A stretch of 10,023 nt of DNA, taken from positions 69,435 through 79,457 of the forward strand of contig MU647563.1 of NCBI GenBank assembly GCA_026770585.1, read 5' to 3'. The position numbers were made by a program, and so were the translations under genes. Source of the DNA: Baffinella frigidus (taxonomy: Eukaryota; Cryptophyceae; Cryptomonadales; Baffinellaceae). A model generated the notes under the pieces. The model did not search any database. It saw only the letters and a program-made list of their open reading frames with translations, and had not been told where the DNA came from. Of the stretch, positions 1-5,764 are shown piece by piece (position 1 is the stretch's first letter; every line of letters begins with the position of its first letter).

Positions 1-95
<95 letters not shown>
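1..95. repeat. (TA)n dinucleotide tract
   Basis: An uninterrupted run of about 47 TA dinucleotides opens the window and stops at GGCAAG. It is a simple-sequence repeat able to extrude as a cruciform. Its true length may differ from what is shown, because such tracts are often mis-sized in assemblies. Confidence 0.99.
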
Positions 96-99
<4 letters not shown>

Positions 100-286
100 A
101 GTTACCGGTACTGAATGGGACAAGCATCTGGGACGTGACAGGAGTGCCTGCGGCGGGCGATGTGGGGCAACCCCCGTGCGGGACCGGGCGGAGCCAAGCG
201 AAGGTTCTGCCGGAAACACCGTCCGGCGGGTCAGGAGTTGGTCGACCTCTTCCACCGAAAGTGAGAACCCCCCCCCACCTTCTTGA
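96..286. other. Unassigned GC-rich segment, no gene seen
   Basis: I recognise no family here. It contains a short stem (GCCGGA at 209-214 with TCCGGC at 222-227) and a run of nine C at 268-276. No copy of this segment is seen elsewhere in the window, so it may be host sequence. No convincing reading frame crosses it. Confidence 0.5.
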
Positions 287-450
287 TGCGAAAAGCTTAC
301 GTTAACGGACCCCTTAAGTCCCTCGTGAACGTGGGCTTGCCAGCTCTAAAACGATTTTTAAAGCGATTTAAGGACTTTTAAAGCCCAAGAATGTTTTCCA
401 TTATAAATTTTGTACCAAAGTTACTACTCCGTTAACGTAAGCTTTTTGCA
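287..450. mobile_element. Small TIR element (family E, single copy), TGA flanks
   Basis: The ends are inverted repeats of 23 bp: 287-309 and 428-450 pair at 22 of 23 positions (core AAGCTTACGTTAACGGA). TGA lies directly outside both ends (284-286 and 451-453), which fits a 3-bp target site duplication. The 118-bp interior is AT-rich (TTTAAAGCGATTTAAGG region) and has no reading frame, so this is a non-autonomous MITE-like element. Three matching bases can arise by chance, so the duplication is the weaker part of the call. Confidence 0.7.
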
Positions 451-453
451 TGA

Positions 454-694
454 TTCTACGCGGGAGAGTTAAATGTCATTTTACGCCCGCCCTGCGTCTT
501 TCTATTATTTTCCTTTGAGATCGACAAAGGTTGCCGGAAATGCCCACACATAGTTGACTTTGACCCTGCCGGTAACCGCAGGATATGTCACGCGGTTGCC
601 GGATAAGACAACTACCCCTCCCCCGTAGTTAGCCGACTGGGATAAACACTCAATAGGGGAACTGCTCCTCAGCCTTAGAGATAGTTCGTATGTA
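454..694. other. Unassigned segment, no gene seen
   Basis: No repeat family or known gene is recognised. GGTTGCCGGA occurs twice (around 528 and 594), and a minus-strand frame of 77 codons extends from 738 into this stretch. That frame has no recognisable domain and partly overlaps the R1 element, so I do not call it a gene. Confidence 0.4.
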
Positions 695-884
695 CCACGG
701 CAGGTCATTACCGGGAATTTCAGAGCGCAACGTTTCATTTCGTGGTACTAGATGGTACGTAGCCACCATCGATTTCGTAGCAACTCGTCCTTTCCACGTC
801 CGATCCGAATACAAATTTTTGGATCCTGGTACAATTTTTTTAAAAAGACCTGTAGCTGAAATTCCGACGGATGACCTGGCGTGG
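695..884. mobile_element. Family R fold-back element, copy 1
   Basis: The ends form an imperfect inverted repeat: 695-723 pairs with 856-884, sharing CCACG, CAGGTCAT and GGAATTTCAG. A second copy lies at 2360-2553 and shares the left-end order GCAACGTTTC then TTTCGTGGTAC, and the right-end GATGACCTGGCGTGGC type sequence. Length is about 190 bp in both. There is no coding capacity. A GTAC-containing motif (CCTGGTACAA) recurs here and in V and W just downstream. Confidence 0.65.
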
Positions 885-904
885 CCTAGGACATGTTCAT
901 AGTA

Positions 905-1069
905 ACGCAACCCAGGATGAGTTTTGTAAAGTAGCTCGTTTCTGGTACAAATTATAAAACAAAACCTCATTTAAAAAGGAACTGGATTTTTTTTGGAGTT
1001 TTAAATCGGGTTTGTTTTATAATTTGTACCAGAAACGAGCTACTTTACAAAACTCATCCTGGGGTGCGT
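905..1069. repeat. Long near-perfect hairpin (family V)
   Basis: Arms 905-963 and 1011-1069 are reverse complements with a single mismatch over 59 bp, and 53 of these pair without interruption (911-963 with 1011-1063). The loop is 47 bp and AT-rich. The high arm identity points to recent formation, gene conversion between arms, or selection on the fold. The arm contains TTGTACCAGA, which also occurs in W. A transcript would give a 59-bp duplex. Confidence 0.92.
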
Positions 1070-1090
1070 CGCTATTAATGTCGTCATGAA

Positions 1091-1249
1091 GCGCTTGCGG
1101 GAAAACTTGGCCGATTTCAACGAGCAATGTTTTCAGAATTTGTACCAGAATCGTTTAGATGGACCGGTTTCATGTCACGTCCTGGTACAAAAGCTCTGAA
1201 TTTCTGAAAACATTTCTCGGTGAAATCGGCCAAGTTTTCCCGCAAGCGC
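1091..1249. repeat. Long hairpin (family W)
   Basis: Arms 1091-1138 and 1202-1249 pair at 46 of 48 positions (GCGCTTGCGGGAAAACTTGG at the outer edge). The 63-bp centre carries a looser second inverted pair, TTGTACCAGA at 1140-1149 and CCTGGTACAA at 1181-1190, and TAGATGGACCG, also found in the centre of H1. It lies 21 bp after hairpin V. No gene is contained; the frames over it are arm artefacts. Confidence 0.9.
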
Positions 1250-1320
1250 CCTAAGTGGAAACCACCACTTTTGTACCTCAGAAAGTCGCACCCCGTCCCG
1301 CCCTCTTGGCATTGTATCAT

Positions 1321-1497
1321 GCGGGTTGGCTTGGATTCGGGGTCGGGTCGGCAAATTCGAGAAAGTAAAGTTTTATGCTATCTTATGCATGAGATTGATG
1401 ATAAGATAGCATCCCCCATCCACAAGATGACACAAAACGCCGCATGTTTGTTAGATTTCCGCCCGACCCGACCCTGAAAAAATCCAAGCCAACCCGA
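1321..1497. mobile_element. TIR element U1 with CGGGTTGGCTTGGATT ends
   Basis: The outer 16 bp at 1322-1337 (CGGGTTGGCTTGGATT) pair perfectly with 1481-1496, and after a 4-5 bp offset GGGTCGGGTCGG at 1340-1351 pairs with 1461-1474. Inside is a 12-bp perfect stem, ATGCTATCTTAT at 1375-1386 with 1401-1412, followed by AAGATGACACAAA at 1423-1435. That inner core recurs in an unrelated element at 4021-4083. No coding capacity; no clear target duplication. Confidence 0.8.
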
Positions 1498-1545
1498 ATT
1501 GTACATTAGATATTTGGTTTGGATTTTGGAGATCGACTCGCGCAT

Positions 1546-1719
1546 CCACACAGTGGACTATGAAGGGATTTGTGGCGGATAATATACCGACTTTCCGTTA
1601 CCTTATCCGTAGGAACCTCCCTAGAACCCCCCCTAGGTCCCTACGGTATTGCCTACCGTAGGGTCGTATGTATTATCGCTCAGGGGTTATTCGAAATCCC
1701 TTCGAAGTCCGCTGTGTGG
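1546..1719 (-). mobile_element. Family A MITE-like element, copy A1 (complete)
   Basis: Family A is the most abundant family here, with eight full or partial copies. This 174-bp copy has both TIRs: CCACACAGTGGACTATGAAG at the left and its near reverse complement ending CCGCTGTGTGG at 1719. Between them, read on +, come CCGTTACCTTATCCGTAGG, then TGCCTACCGTAGGG, then TATCGCTCAGGGGTTATTCG. The CCTACGG/CCGTAGG palindrome lies near the middle. There is no coding capacity and no unambiguous target duplication. Confidence 0.82.
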
Positions 1720-1780
1720 TGAATACGATGAAGGCTGCCGACTGCTGTAGGGCTGTGATGCGTGTGGAAACCCTAAACTC

Positions 1781-1885
1781 TATCCCGTAAGTGGCCAGTA
1801 GGCTCATACGCCCTACCGTATGGCCATAGGACCTGCCTAGGACCTCTTGGCGGTCAAAGTTGACCTCCTGGCCACTTCAGGGATA
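1781..1885. mobile_element. Family C MITE-like element, copy C1, TA flanks
   Basis: A 105-bp element with TIRs TATCCCGTAAGTGGCCAG (1781-1798) and CTGGCCACTTCAGGGATA (1868-1885). It begins and ends with TA, consistent with a TA target as used by Tc1/mariner-like and some Harbinger-like elements. The interior holds GGCTCATACGCCCTACCGTA and CCTAGGACC, shared with C2. It has no coding capacity. Confidence 0.8.
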
Positions 1886-1956
1886 ATGATTTTGCAGCTA
1901 TATTTGTTAAATATACGTATATGTTCAGGTATACATATATAAAAAAAAAACACGTA

Positions 1957-2060
1957 TAGCCCTTAAGTGACCAGTAGGCTCATACGCCCTACCGTAGGGC
2001 CCTAGGACCAGCCTAGGACCTCAGGCCCCCAAATTTGGAGGCCTGGTCACTTAAGGGATA
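1957..2060. mobile_element. Family C MITE-like element, copy C2, TA flanks
   Basis: A 104-bp second copy of family C, 71 bp after C1. Its TIRs are TAGCCCTTAAGTGACCAG (1957-1974) and CTGGTCACTTAAGGGATA (2043-2060), again bounded by TA. The left interior CAGTAGGCTCATACGCCCTA is identical to C1, but the right interior differs (CAGGCCCCCAAATTTGGAGG against the CGGTCAAAGTTGACC region of C1). The 1886-1956 spacer is AT-rich with a run of ten A at 1941-1950. Confidence 0.8.
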
Positions 2061-2111
2061 AATTGGCAGTTGACTCCTCGGAGAGCAACACGAGGTGGCT
2101 AGCCACACAGC

Positions 2112-2245
2112 GATTTCCCCTGAAAGATTTCAAAAGTTGATATTTCGAGCCCTCTGGCGTAGAGAGGACCTGGCATTTCACTTGATTATTCAGAGGATTT
2201 CCCCCTGAAAGAAGTCAAACGTGGATATTTCGAGCCCTCTGGCGT
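2112..2245. repeat. Direct repeat pair (family S), about 50 bp each
   Basis: 2112-2160 and 2196-2245 are diverged direct repeats with the order GATTTCCCC, CTGAAAGA, TCAAA, then the identical GATATTTCGAGCCCTCTGGC. The first follows a CCACACAGCG motif that resembles the family A end; the second runs directly into the A2 left end. The 35-bp spacer shows no structure. This may be the inner part of a larger element whose ends I cannot define. Confidence 0.75.
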
Positions 2246-2247
2246 GG

Positions 2248-2358
2248 CCACACAGCGGACTTTGAAGGGTTTTTGAATAACCCCTAAGCGATAAGGCTTA
2301 GGACCCTACGGTAGGCAACCCGTAGGGACCTAGGGGGGTTCCTTCGAATAAGGTAACG
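2248..2358 (+). mobile_element. Family A element, copy A2 (3' end missing)
   Basis: The left TIR CCACACAGCGGACTTTGAAG is intact, followed by TGAATAACCCCTAAGCGATA, CCTACGGTAGGCAACCCGTA and GGAACC-type sequence ending in AAGGTAACG. The copy stops exactly where the R2 left end begins, and the missing right part does not resume after R2. It is a deletion or recombination junction rather than a simple nested insertion. Confidence 0.78.
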
Positions 2359-2359
2359 G

Positions 2360-2553
2360 TGGCCACGCCATGTCACAAGTGGGGATTTCATACGCAACGT
2401 TTCGCGCAAAAAGTGTTTCGTGGTACACAAAATCATTGTAGCGCCCAACAACGGCTCCAATTCCAAACACTTTTGGCGTGTTTCCCGGGTAGAATCAACT
2501 TTACCCGTAGATGGTGTAGTAAGATGAAGATCCGACTTATGACCTGGCGTGGC
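2360..2553. mobile_element. Family R fold-back element, copy 2
   Basis: The left end TGGCCACGCCATGTCACAAG (2360-2379) pairs imperfectly with GACTTATGACCTGGCGTGGC at 2533-2552. The left interior CGCAACGTTTC then TTTCGTGGTAC matches R1. The right half holds TTTTGGCGTGTTTCCCGGGT (2472-2491), a kernel also found inside I2. About 194 bp, no coding capacity; frames crossing it have no recognisable domain. Confidence 0.65.
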
Positions 2554-2571
2554 TAGCTAAGGGCGCACTCC

Positions 2572-2688
2572 CTAATTCCTGGAATTAATTGACCAACTTA
2601 ATTATCTTAATTAACCAACTTAATTACGGCATTCCGTCTCACCCTACGGTATTTCATACCGTAGCACCCTACAGAATCCCGGAATTAG
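2572..2688. mobile_element. Small TIR element (family F, single copy)
   Basis: CTAATTCCTGGAATT at 2572-2586 pairs with AATCCCGGAATTAG at 2675-2688. The interior has an AT-rich direct repeat (CCAACTTAATTA twice, 2593-2604 and 2615-2626) and a small perfect hairpin CTACGGTAT/ATACCGTAG at 2644-2664. That hairpin uses the same CTACGG/CCGTAG letters as families A, C and D. No gene. Confidence 0.6.
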
Positions 2689-2737
2689 GTTCACGCCGGA
2701 ATCAGGGCGTCCACTCATACCCACGCAGGGCGCTACG

Positions 2738-2857
2738 TGGGGGTATTCGAGGTGCGTTCTTGGAGCCATTGGTGCGTTCTTGGAGCCGTTTCCCTCTGGA
2801 AATTTACTTTTGAATACCGCGTTCCCCTGCAAAATTGACTTTTGAATACCCCCCTCC
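2738..2857. repeat. Composite short-repeat block
   Basis: GGTGCGTTCTTGGAGCC occurs twice in tandem (2751-2767 and 2771-2787, period 20). ACTTTTGAATACC also occurs twice (2807-2819 and 2838-2850). GGGGGTATTCGA at 2739-2750 is inverted against TTGAATACCCCC at 2842-2853, so the whole block can fold back. The four open frames here are short and come from these repeats. 2858-2944 shows nothing I recognise. Confidence 0.75.
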
Positions 2858-2944
2858 AAGAGCCCTCCGTTGATAACTCAGTTTCGTCCGCGTAATCACG
2901 TTCTGGAGGAACTCGCCGCAACCCGTGGTTAATGCGATGCCTTT

Positions 2945-3155
2945 GTAGAGCCAATGTGGTAGGACTTGGCCAGCGCGAACTTCGAAGTTACAAGATTGCG
3001 AACTTCTAGATGGACCGTAATTATTAGTAAACACCATGATTTGTACTGCAAAATTCGAATTTAAAACACTACATGTCCAAACGGGTCCATCTAAAAGTTC
3101 GCAATCTTGTAACTTCGAAGTTCGCGCTGGCCAAGTCCTACCACATTTGCTCTAC
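2945..3155. mobile_element. Family H long fold-back element, copy H1
   Basis: Arms 2945-3016 and 3084-3155 are reverse complements at 70 of 72 positions, with a 67-bp loop. The arm starts GTAGAGCCAATGTGGTAGGA and then reads CTTGGCCAGCGCGAACTTCG. H2 at 7044-7234 shares the terminal pattern GTAGAGCCA, then GGTAGGACTTG, then GCG, but has a different inner arm. The loop holds ATTTGTACTGC, related to the TTGTACC motif of V, W and H2. No coding capacity. Confidence 0.9.
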
Positions 3156-3201
3156 CGAGCAATTCTTAATTAGTACCACGAACATAAATGGACCGACCTG
3201 C
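3153..3201 (+). repeat. Short dispersed repeat next to H1 (second copy 5323-5371)
   Basis: TACCGAGCAATTCTTAATTA, GTACC, CGAAC and TGGACCGACCTGC in this block match 5323-5371 in the same order with a few substitutions and a 2-bp length change. This copy begins inside the last bases of H1; the other begins three bases after I1. So the same sequence lies directly against two unrelated fold-back elements. Confidence 0.75.
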
Positions 3202-3417
3202 AAAGACCACTCACAGCGGCAAAGTGCAGTCCGGGAACGTCGGCGACTTTCCCCATCGCCTCTGCTGACATCCGTGACCGGTGTTTGCGTGTAGTAAACT
3301 GGCCATTTAACATAGATGGACATTTGACATAGATGGACGATGTTCGCGACAGGTGCCACCACCCAGAGGGATGCAAAAAGGAGGCTATTTTCGGCGAAAA
3401 GGTGCCGCTCCTTTCAA
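3202..3417. other. Unassigned segment with a 17-bp tandem repeat
   Basis: No gene recognised; frames of 67 to 84 codons on both strands lack domains. CATTTAACATAGATGGA (3304-3320) and CATTTGACATAGATGGA (3321-3337) form a perfect-register tandem pair. GTACCACGAACAT near 3171 is loosely inverted against ATGTTCGCGACAG near 3341, so the stretch may be a decayed fold-back. AAAAAGGAGGC at 3375-3385 faces GCCGCTCCTTTC at 3404-3415. Confidence 0.5.
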
Positions 3418-3557
3418 CCCACACAGCGGGCTATCGAGTGGTTTTCGGCCCAAACCGGGCCACTTTTCCGTTACCTTATCCGTAGGAACCCCCCTATGTC
3501 CCTACGGGTTGCCTACCGTAGGGTCCTAGGTCCTATCGCTTAAGGGTTTGCCCGCTC
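3418..3557 (-). mobile_element. Family A element, copy A3 (right end deleted)
   Basis: The left end CCCACACAGCGGGCTATCGA is intact. A small hairpin follows (CGGCCC, AAACC, GGGCC), as in A7, then CCGTTACCTTATCCGTAGGA, CCTACGGGTTGCCTACCGTA and CCTATCGCTTAAGGG. After GGGTTTG only CCCGCT of the right TIR remains, so about 20 bp before it and the GTGTGG terminus are missing. Confidence 0.75.
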
Positions 3558-3885
3558 ATCAGGCACCGGCGCCTTCGGGAATCTGTTCAAAGTTGTCACC
3601 CTTGAGACACGCCACAAGTCAACAAATTCCCCCCGGAAATCCGGGGGGAAAGGGCAACGGTGGCTGTTAAGTGGCCTTTCAATCTAGTCCCGCCACCCAA
3701 TAGATCATATCCCAGGGTTTTGCTTGGCGTGGGGGCCATTTCGCACTTTTAGCGTTGTGAATGCCTTGATTCTTCATGATTCCCCTGCACCCTGGATAGG
3801 TCTTTTCAGACCCAGCCCCCAAAGTATCGTATGTAATTTTGAGGCTTGAATGTGTGCGAGCCAGAAATCTTGTTTAATAGAAAAA
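3558..3885. other. Unassigned segment, no gene seen
   Basis: This 328-bp stretch holds one strong small hairpin (annotated separately at 3627-3650) and otherwise no repeat shared with the rest of the window. No frame of useful length and no RNA-gene signature was found. It is one of the better candidates for unique host sequence here. Confidence 0.5.
3627..3650. repeat. Strong GC-rich hairpin, 10-bp stem
   Basis: TTCCCCCCGG (3627-3636) and CCGGGGGGAA (3641-3650) are perfect reverse complements around AAAT. It is not followed by a T-run, and there is no gene beside it, so a bacterial-type terminator reading is not supported. Confidence 0.85.
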
Positions 3886-4171
3886 AACTGCAGAATTGAG
3901 AGGTGTCTGCCGTTTTAAGCCTTCGGAGCGTAGACTATTGGCAGATTCTATTGTCGAAATGGGCTTCGCGCGGAATCGAGGCCAGGTCAGGAAATCAGGA
4001 AAATTTCCAAAAAATGGACTTTTATGCTATCTTAGGCATGCTTTTAACTCAAAATAGCATCTCCCACCCGTAAGATGACACAAAGATTCTAGCATCCAGC
4101 GGGAGTCTGCCGTTTGAATTCCTCTGCGCTCCGAAGACTTCACACGGCAGACACCTTTCAATTCTGCAGTT
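3886..4171. mobile_element. TIR element T1 carrying a nested insertion
   Basis: The ends AACTGCAGAATTGAGAGGTG (3886-3905) and its near reverse complement (4152-4171) extend into 48-bp arms, 3886-3933 and 4124-4171, with five mismatches. Inside, an 8-bp repeat AGATTCTA (3943-3950 and 4084-4091) brackets a 133-bp insertion (see U2). Without the insertion T1 would be about 145 bp. It ends four bases before D1. No coding capacity. Confidence 0.82.
3951..4083. mobile_element. Nested insertion U2 with 8-bp target duplication
   Basis: Directly repeated AGATTCTA on both sides is consistent with an 8-bp target site duplication. The segment starts TTGTCGAAAT and ends GATGACACAA, so only about four terminal bases are inverted. 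It contains TTTTATGCTATCTTA, ATAGCATC and AAGATGACACAAA, the same core as U1. A related sequence without the insertion lies at 4363-4394. Eight-bp duplications are typical of hAT-like elements, but the short ends do not prove that class. Confidence 0.7.
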
Positions 4172-4175
4172 TCAC

Positions 4176-4332
4176 AGGATAACGGCCTGAAAATGGGGTA
4201 GTTAGGCCTACGGCATTGCCTAGGACCTCCTACCGTAGGCCGAGGGATCCTAGAGCCAAAAAGTTTCGGCCTACGGTAGGAGGTCCTAGGCAATGCCGTA
4301 GGCCTAACTCCCTATTTTCAGCCCGTTACCCT
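4176..4332. mobile_element. Family D fold-back MITE, copy D1 (complete)
   Basis: Nearly the whole element is an inverted repeat of about 65 bp arms. Left: GGATAACGGCCTGAAAATGG, then TAGTTAGGCCTACGGCATTG, then CCTAGGACCTCCTACCGTAG. The right arm mirrors this with a one-base length difference and ends CCCGTTACCCT. The centre is GGATCCTAGAGCCAAAAAG. D2 is a second complete copy; D3, D4 and D5 are halves. Confidence 0.88.
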
Positions 4333-4353
4333 ATTAAGTTTTCTTCTATATAA

Positions 4354-4394
4354 AATCTGCCACTATTGGCAGATTCTGGCATCCAGTGAGGGGA
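4354..4394. repeat. Hairpin and insertion-free relative of T1 interior
   Basis: AATCTGCCA (4354-4362) and TGGCAGATT (4367-4375) form a perfect 9-bp stem around CTAT. From 4363, ACTATTGGCAGATTCT then GGCATCCAG matches the two flanks of U2 inside T1 joined together with a single copy of AGATTCT. It therefore resembles the pre-insertion state of that site. Confidence 0.7.
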
Positions 4395-4418
4395 ATGTTC
4401 ATTGTAGTTTCAATATAA

Positions 4419-4492
4419 ACATTTTTTTGCATGATATATTCATAACATTTTTGCATGATATATTGAACATTTTTTTGCATGATATATTCGTA
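4419..4492 (+). repeat. Tandem AT-rich repeat, three units
   Basis: The unit AACATTTTTTTGCATGATAT plus ATTC and two or three more bases occurs at 4419-4444, 4445-4466 and 4467-4492. The middle unit has two fewer T and a shorter tail. A fourth unit starts (AACATT) and is lost. Confidence 0.9.
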
Positions 4493-4557
4493 ACATTATC
4501 TTAATCTGTTTGAAATAACGATAATATTTTCGTCATCACTGCTGCTGCCCCTATCAA

Positions 4558-4809
4558 AGAGATCACGTTACGCAAGTGGTAGCTTCGAAAGTTAACGAAA
4601 CTTATGTTGAAAGTTAACGAAACTTGTGATGACTGCTGCAAATGAACGTTAACGAAACTCATTTTGAAAGTTGACAAAACGTATGTTGACTGAGCAGGGG
4701 GGAGAGATCACGTTACTCAACCTGTAGCTTCGAAAGTTAACTAAAATAATGTTGAAAGTTAACGATTTTTTTGAAAGTTGACAAAACGTATGTTGTTTGA
4801 GCAGGGGGG
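4558..4809 (+). repeat. Two-unit tandem repeat (family L) with GTTAACGAAAC subrepeats
   Basis: Unit 1 is 4558-4702 and unit 2 is 4703-4809. Both start AGAGATCACGTTAC, pass TGTAGCTTCGAAAGTTAAC-type sequence and end TTGAAAGTTGACAAAACGTA, then a G-run after TGAGCA. Unit 2 lacks about 38 bp of the middle. GAAAGTTAACGA and close variants recur several times inside, so a smaller ancestral subunit is likely. The 91-codon minus frame here is a by-product of the repeat. Confidence 0.85.
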
Positions 4810-4900
4810 CGCCGTGTTCTGCGCCCTGCATCGAAAAAGTTGGCACAAAAACGTCACGGTCATCTGCGAGGCAAAAGGCTGCCACAGGAAACGCCACCCC

Positions 4901-5042
4901 CGCTGCCGAGTGAGGACGTGACACAATTTTAAACGATTTTAAAAACTTTCACCTGAATCCTGAGGGAAATGGACTTTTAAAATGAAAAAGCCGAGGCCGG
5001 ATTTCCGGTCGTGGCTTGTAAAAATGTGCTGTGGTCGCTCGA
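4901..5042 (+). repeat. Dispersed repeat family J, copy J1
   Basis: Matches 8587-8717 in direct orientation: CCGAGTGAGGACGTGACAC, ATTTTAAAAACTTTCACCTG, AATCCTGA, GGACTTTTAAAATGAAAA. It ends in a stem (AAGCC to CCGGA at 4988-5001 against CCGG to GGCTT at 5005-5016), then GTGCTGTGGTCGCTCGA. Complementary frames on both strands (67 and 68 codons) overlap here and have no recognisable domain. Confidence 0.78.
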
Positions 5043-5141
5043 TGGCTGTCTGCCCCCTTGTCAACCGCGTGCTACACAGGGGGCTTCGGCGGAAATCTCG
5101 ATCTGAAATGTTTTCAAAATGTTGGTTGATAAGATGCCTGT
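5043..5141. other. Unassigned spacer with a short stem
   Basis: GCCCCCTTGT at 5052-5061 faces ACACAGGGGGC at 5074-5084. Nothing else is recognised. Confidence 0.45.
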
Positions 5142-5320
5142 CCACACGAGGCTACCTATGCGAACAGAATAAATGTCGATTGTAAACGTGTGTAGTAATT
5201 TTCAGATAAAAAGCAGCGACTTTACACAGGTCCCGCCGCGGAGGCGCGCGACACGTGACCATTTCCCCACAAACCTTTAAAAGTCAGTTTTATTCTGTTC
5301 ACCTGGGTAGCCTCGTGTGG
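5142..5320 (-). mobile_element. Family I MITE-like element, copy I1
   Basis: The 179-bp element is bounded by CCACACGAGGCTACCTATGC and its near reverse complement ending GGTAGCCTCGTGTGG at 5320. CGAACAGAATAAA follows the left TIR, and TTTTATTCTGTTC precedes the right one. On the minus strand it is collinear with I2 through GAACAGAATAAAA, TTTGTGGGGAAATG and TCACGT; the interior then diverges and is very GC-rich (CCGCCGCGGAGGCGCGCG). Confidence 0.85.
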
Positions 5321-5322
5321 GT

Positions 5323-5371
5323 GTACCGAGCAATTTTTATTAGTACCGCGAACCTATGTAGACCGATCTGC
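5323..5371 (+). repeat. Short dispersed repeat next to I1 (first copy 3153-3201)
   Basis: TACCGAGCAATTTTTATTAG, TACCGCGAACC and GTAGACCGATCTGC match 3153-3201 in order. It sits three bases after the I1 right end and runs into the GATCTGCGACGCCCAC block that resembles the A4 left flank. Confidence 0.75.
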
Positions 5372-5461
5372 GACGCCCACTGTGTGTGGACCCCGAATTT
5401 CATGTGAAAACACTTGTCATTGTTCATTTGAAAACACTTATAATTTCATGTGAAAACACTT
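5365..5461 (+). repeat. A4-like empty site followed by tandem TTCATGTGAAAACACTT
   Basis: 5365-5400 reads GATCTGCGACGCCCAC then TGTGTGTGGACCCCGAATTT. The two halves match the left and right flanks of A4 (5586-5600 and 5764-5782). Next come three units of TTCATGTGAAAACACTT at 5399-5415, 5423-5439 (one substitution) and 5445-5461, with spacing 24 and 22 bp. 5462-5585 is AT-rich; AAAATTACTACACGTTT at 5488-5504 is inverted against AAACGTGTGTAGTAATTTT inside I1. Confidence 0.7.
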
Positions 5462-5600
5462 ACAATTTGTAAACTGGATTTCAATAAAAATTACTACACG
5501 TTTGCTTTAATATTACTAGTCAAGGTCGTTATGTGTAGTAAATTTTATGGAACAAAGTTTATGAATTACAAGTTTTTCGGTATGAGATCTGCGAAGCCCA

Positions 5601-5764
5601 CCCACACAGCGGGCTTCGAAGTGATTTCTGAATAACGCTTAAGTGATAAGACCTAGAACCCTACGGTAGGCAACCCGTAGGGACATAGGGGGTTTCCTAC
5701 GGATAAGGTAACGAAAACTCGGGCTCTCAGCGCCCGAAAATCCCTTTGTAGTCCGCCGTGTGGG
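5601..5764 (+). mobile_element. Family A element, copy A4 (complete)
   Basis: Both TIRs are present: CCCACACAGCGGGCTTCGAA at the left and TTGTAGTCCGCCGTGTGGG at the right. Between them are GAATAACGCTTAAGTGATAA, CCTACGGTAGGCAACCCGTA, GGACATAGGGGGTTTCCTAC and GGATAAGGTAACG. The right interior CTCGGGCTCTCAGCGCCCG folds, as do the equivalent spots of A3 and A7. Its flanks match an apparently unoccupied site at 5365-5400. Confidence 0.85.

Noticed and set aside
505-970. Overlapping reading frames of 70 to 106 codons on both strands
   Set aside because: They overlap each other and cross the arms of R1 and V. No recognisable domain, no codon pattern, and no partner frame in R2.
1117-1477. Frames of 67 and 85 codons over W and U1
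   Set aside because: They are readings through hairpin arms and TIRs; the similar elements H1 and U2 do not keep them.
1311-1506. ATTGTA on both sides of U1 as a target duplication
   Set aside because: The two copies are not directly at the element ends (four or more bases away on the left), so I do not treat them as a duplication.
1762-1780. Telomeric repeat at AAACCCTAAACTC between A1 and C1
   Set aside because: Fewer than two heptamers; too short to separate from chance.
3627-3650. Rho-independent terminator
   Set aside because: The stem is strong but no T-run follows, no gene is adjacent, and the sequence appears eukaryotic.
4027-4293. 88-codon minus frame starting MPRTSYRRPKLFGS
   Set aside because: It spans the T1/D1 junction. 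A frame with the same first residues occurs at 7231-7512 only because both start in a family D arm.
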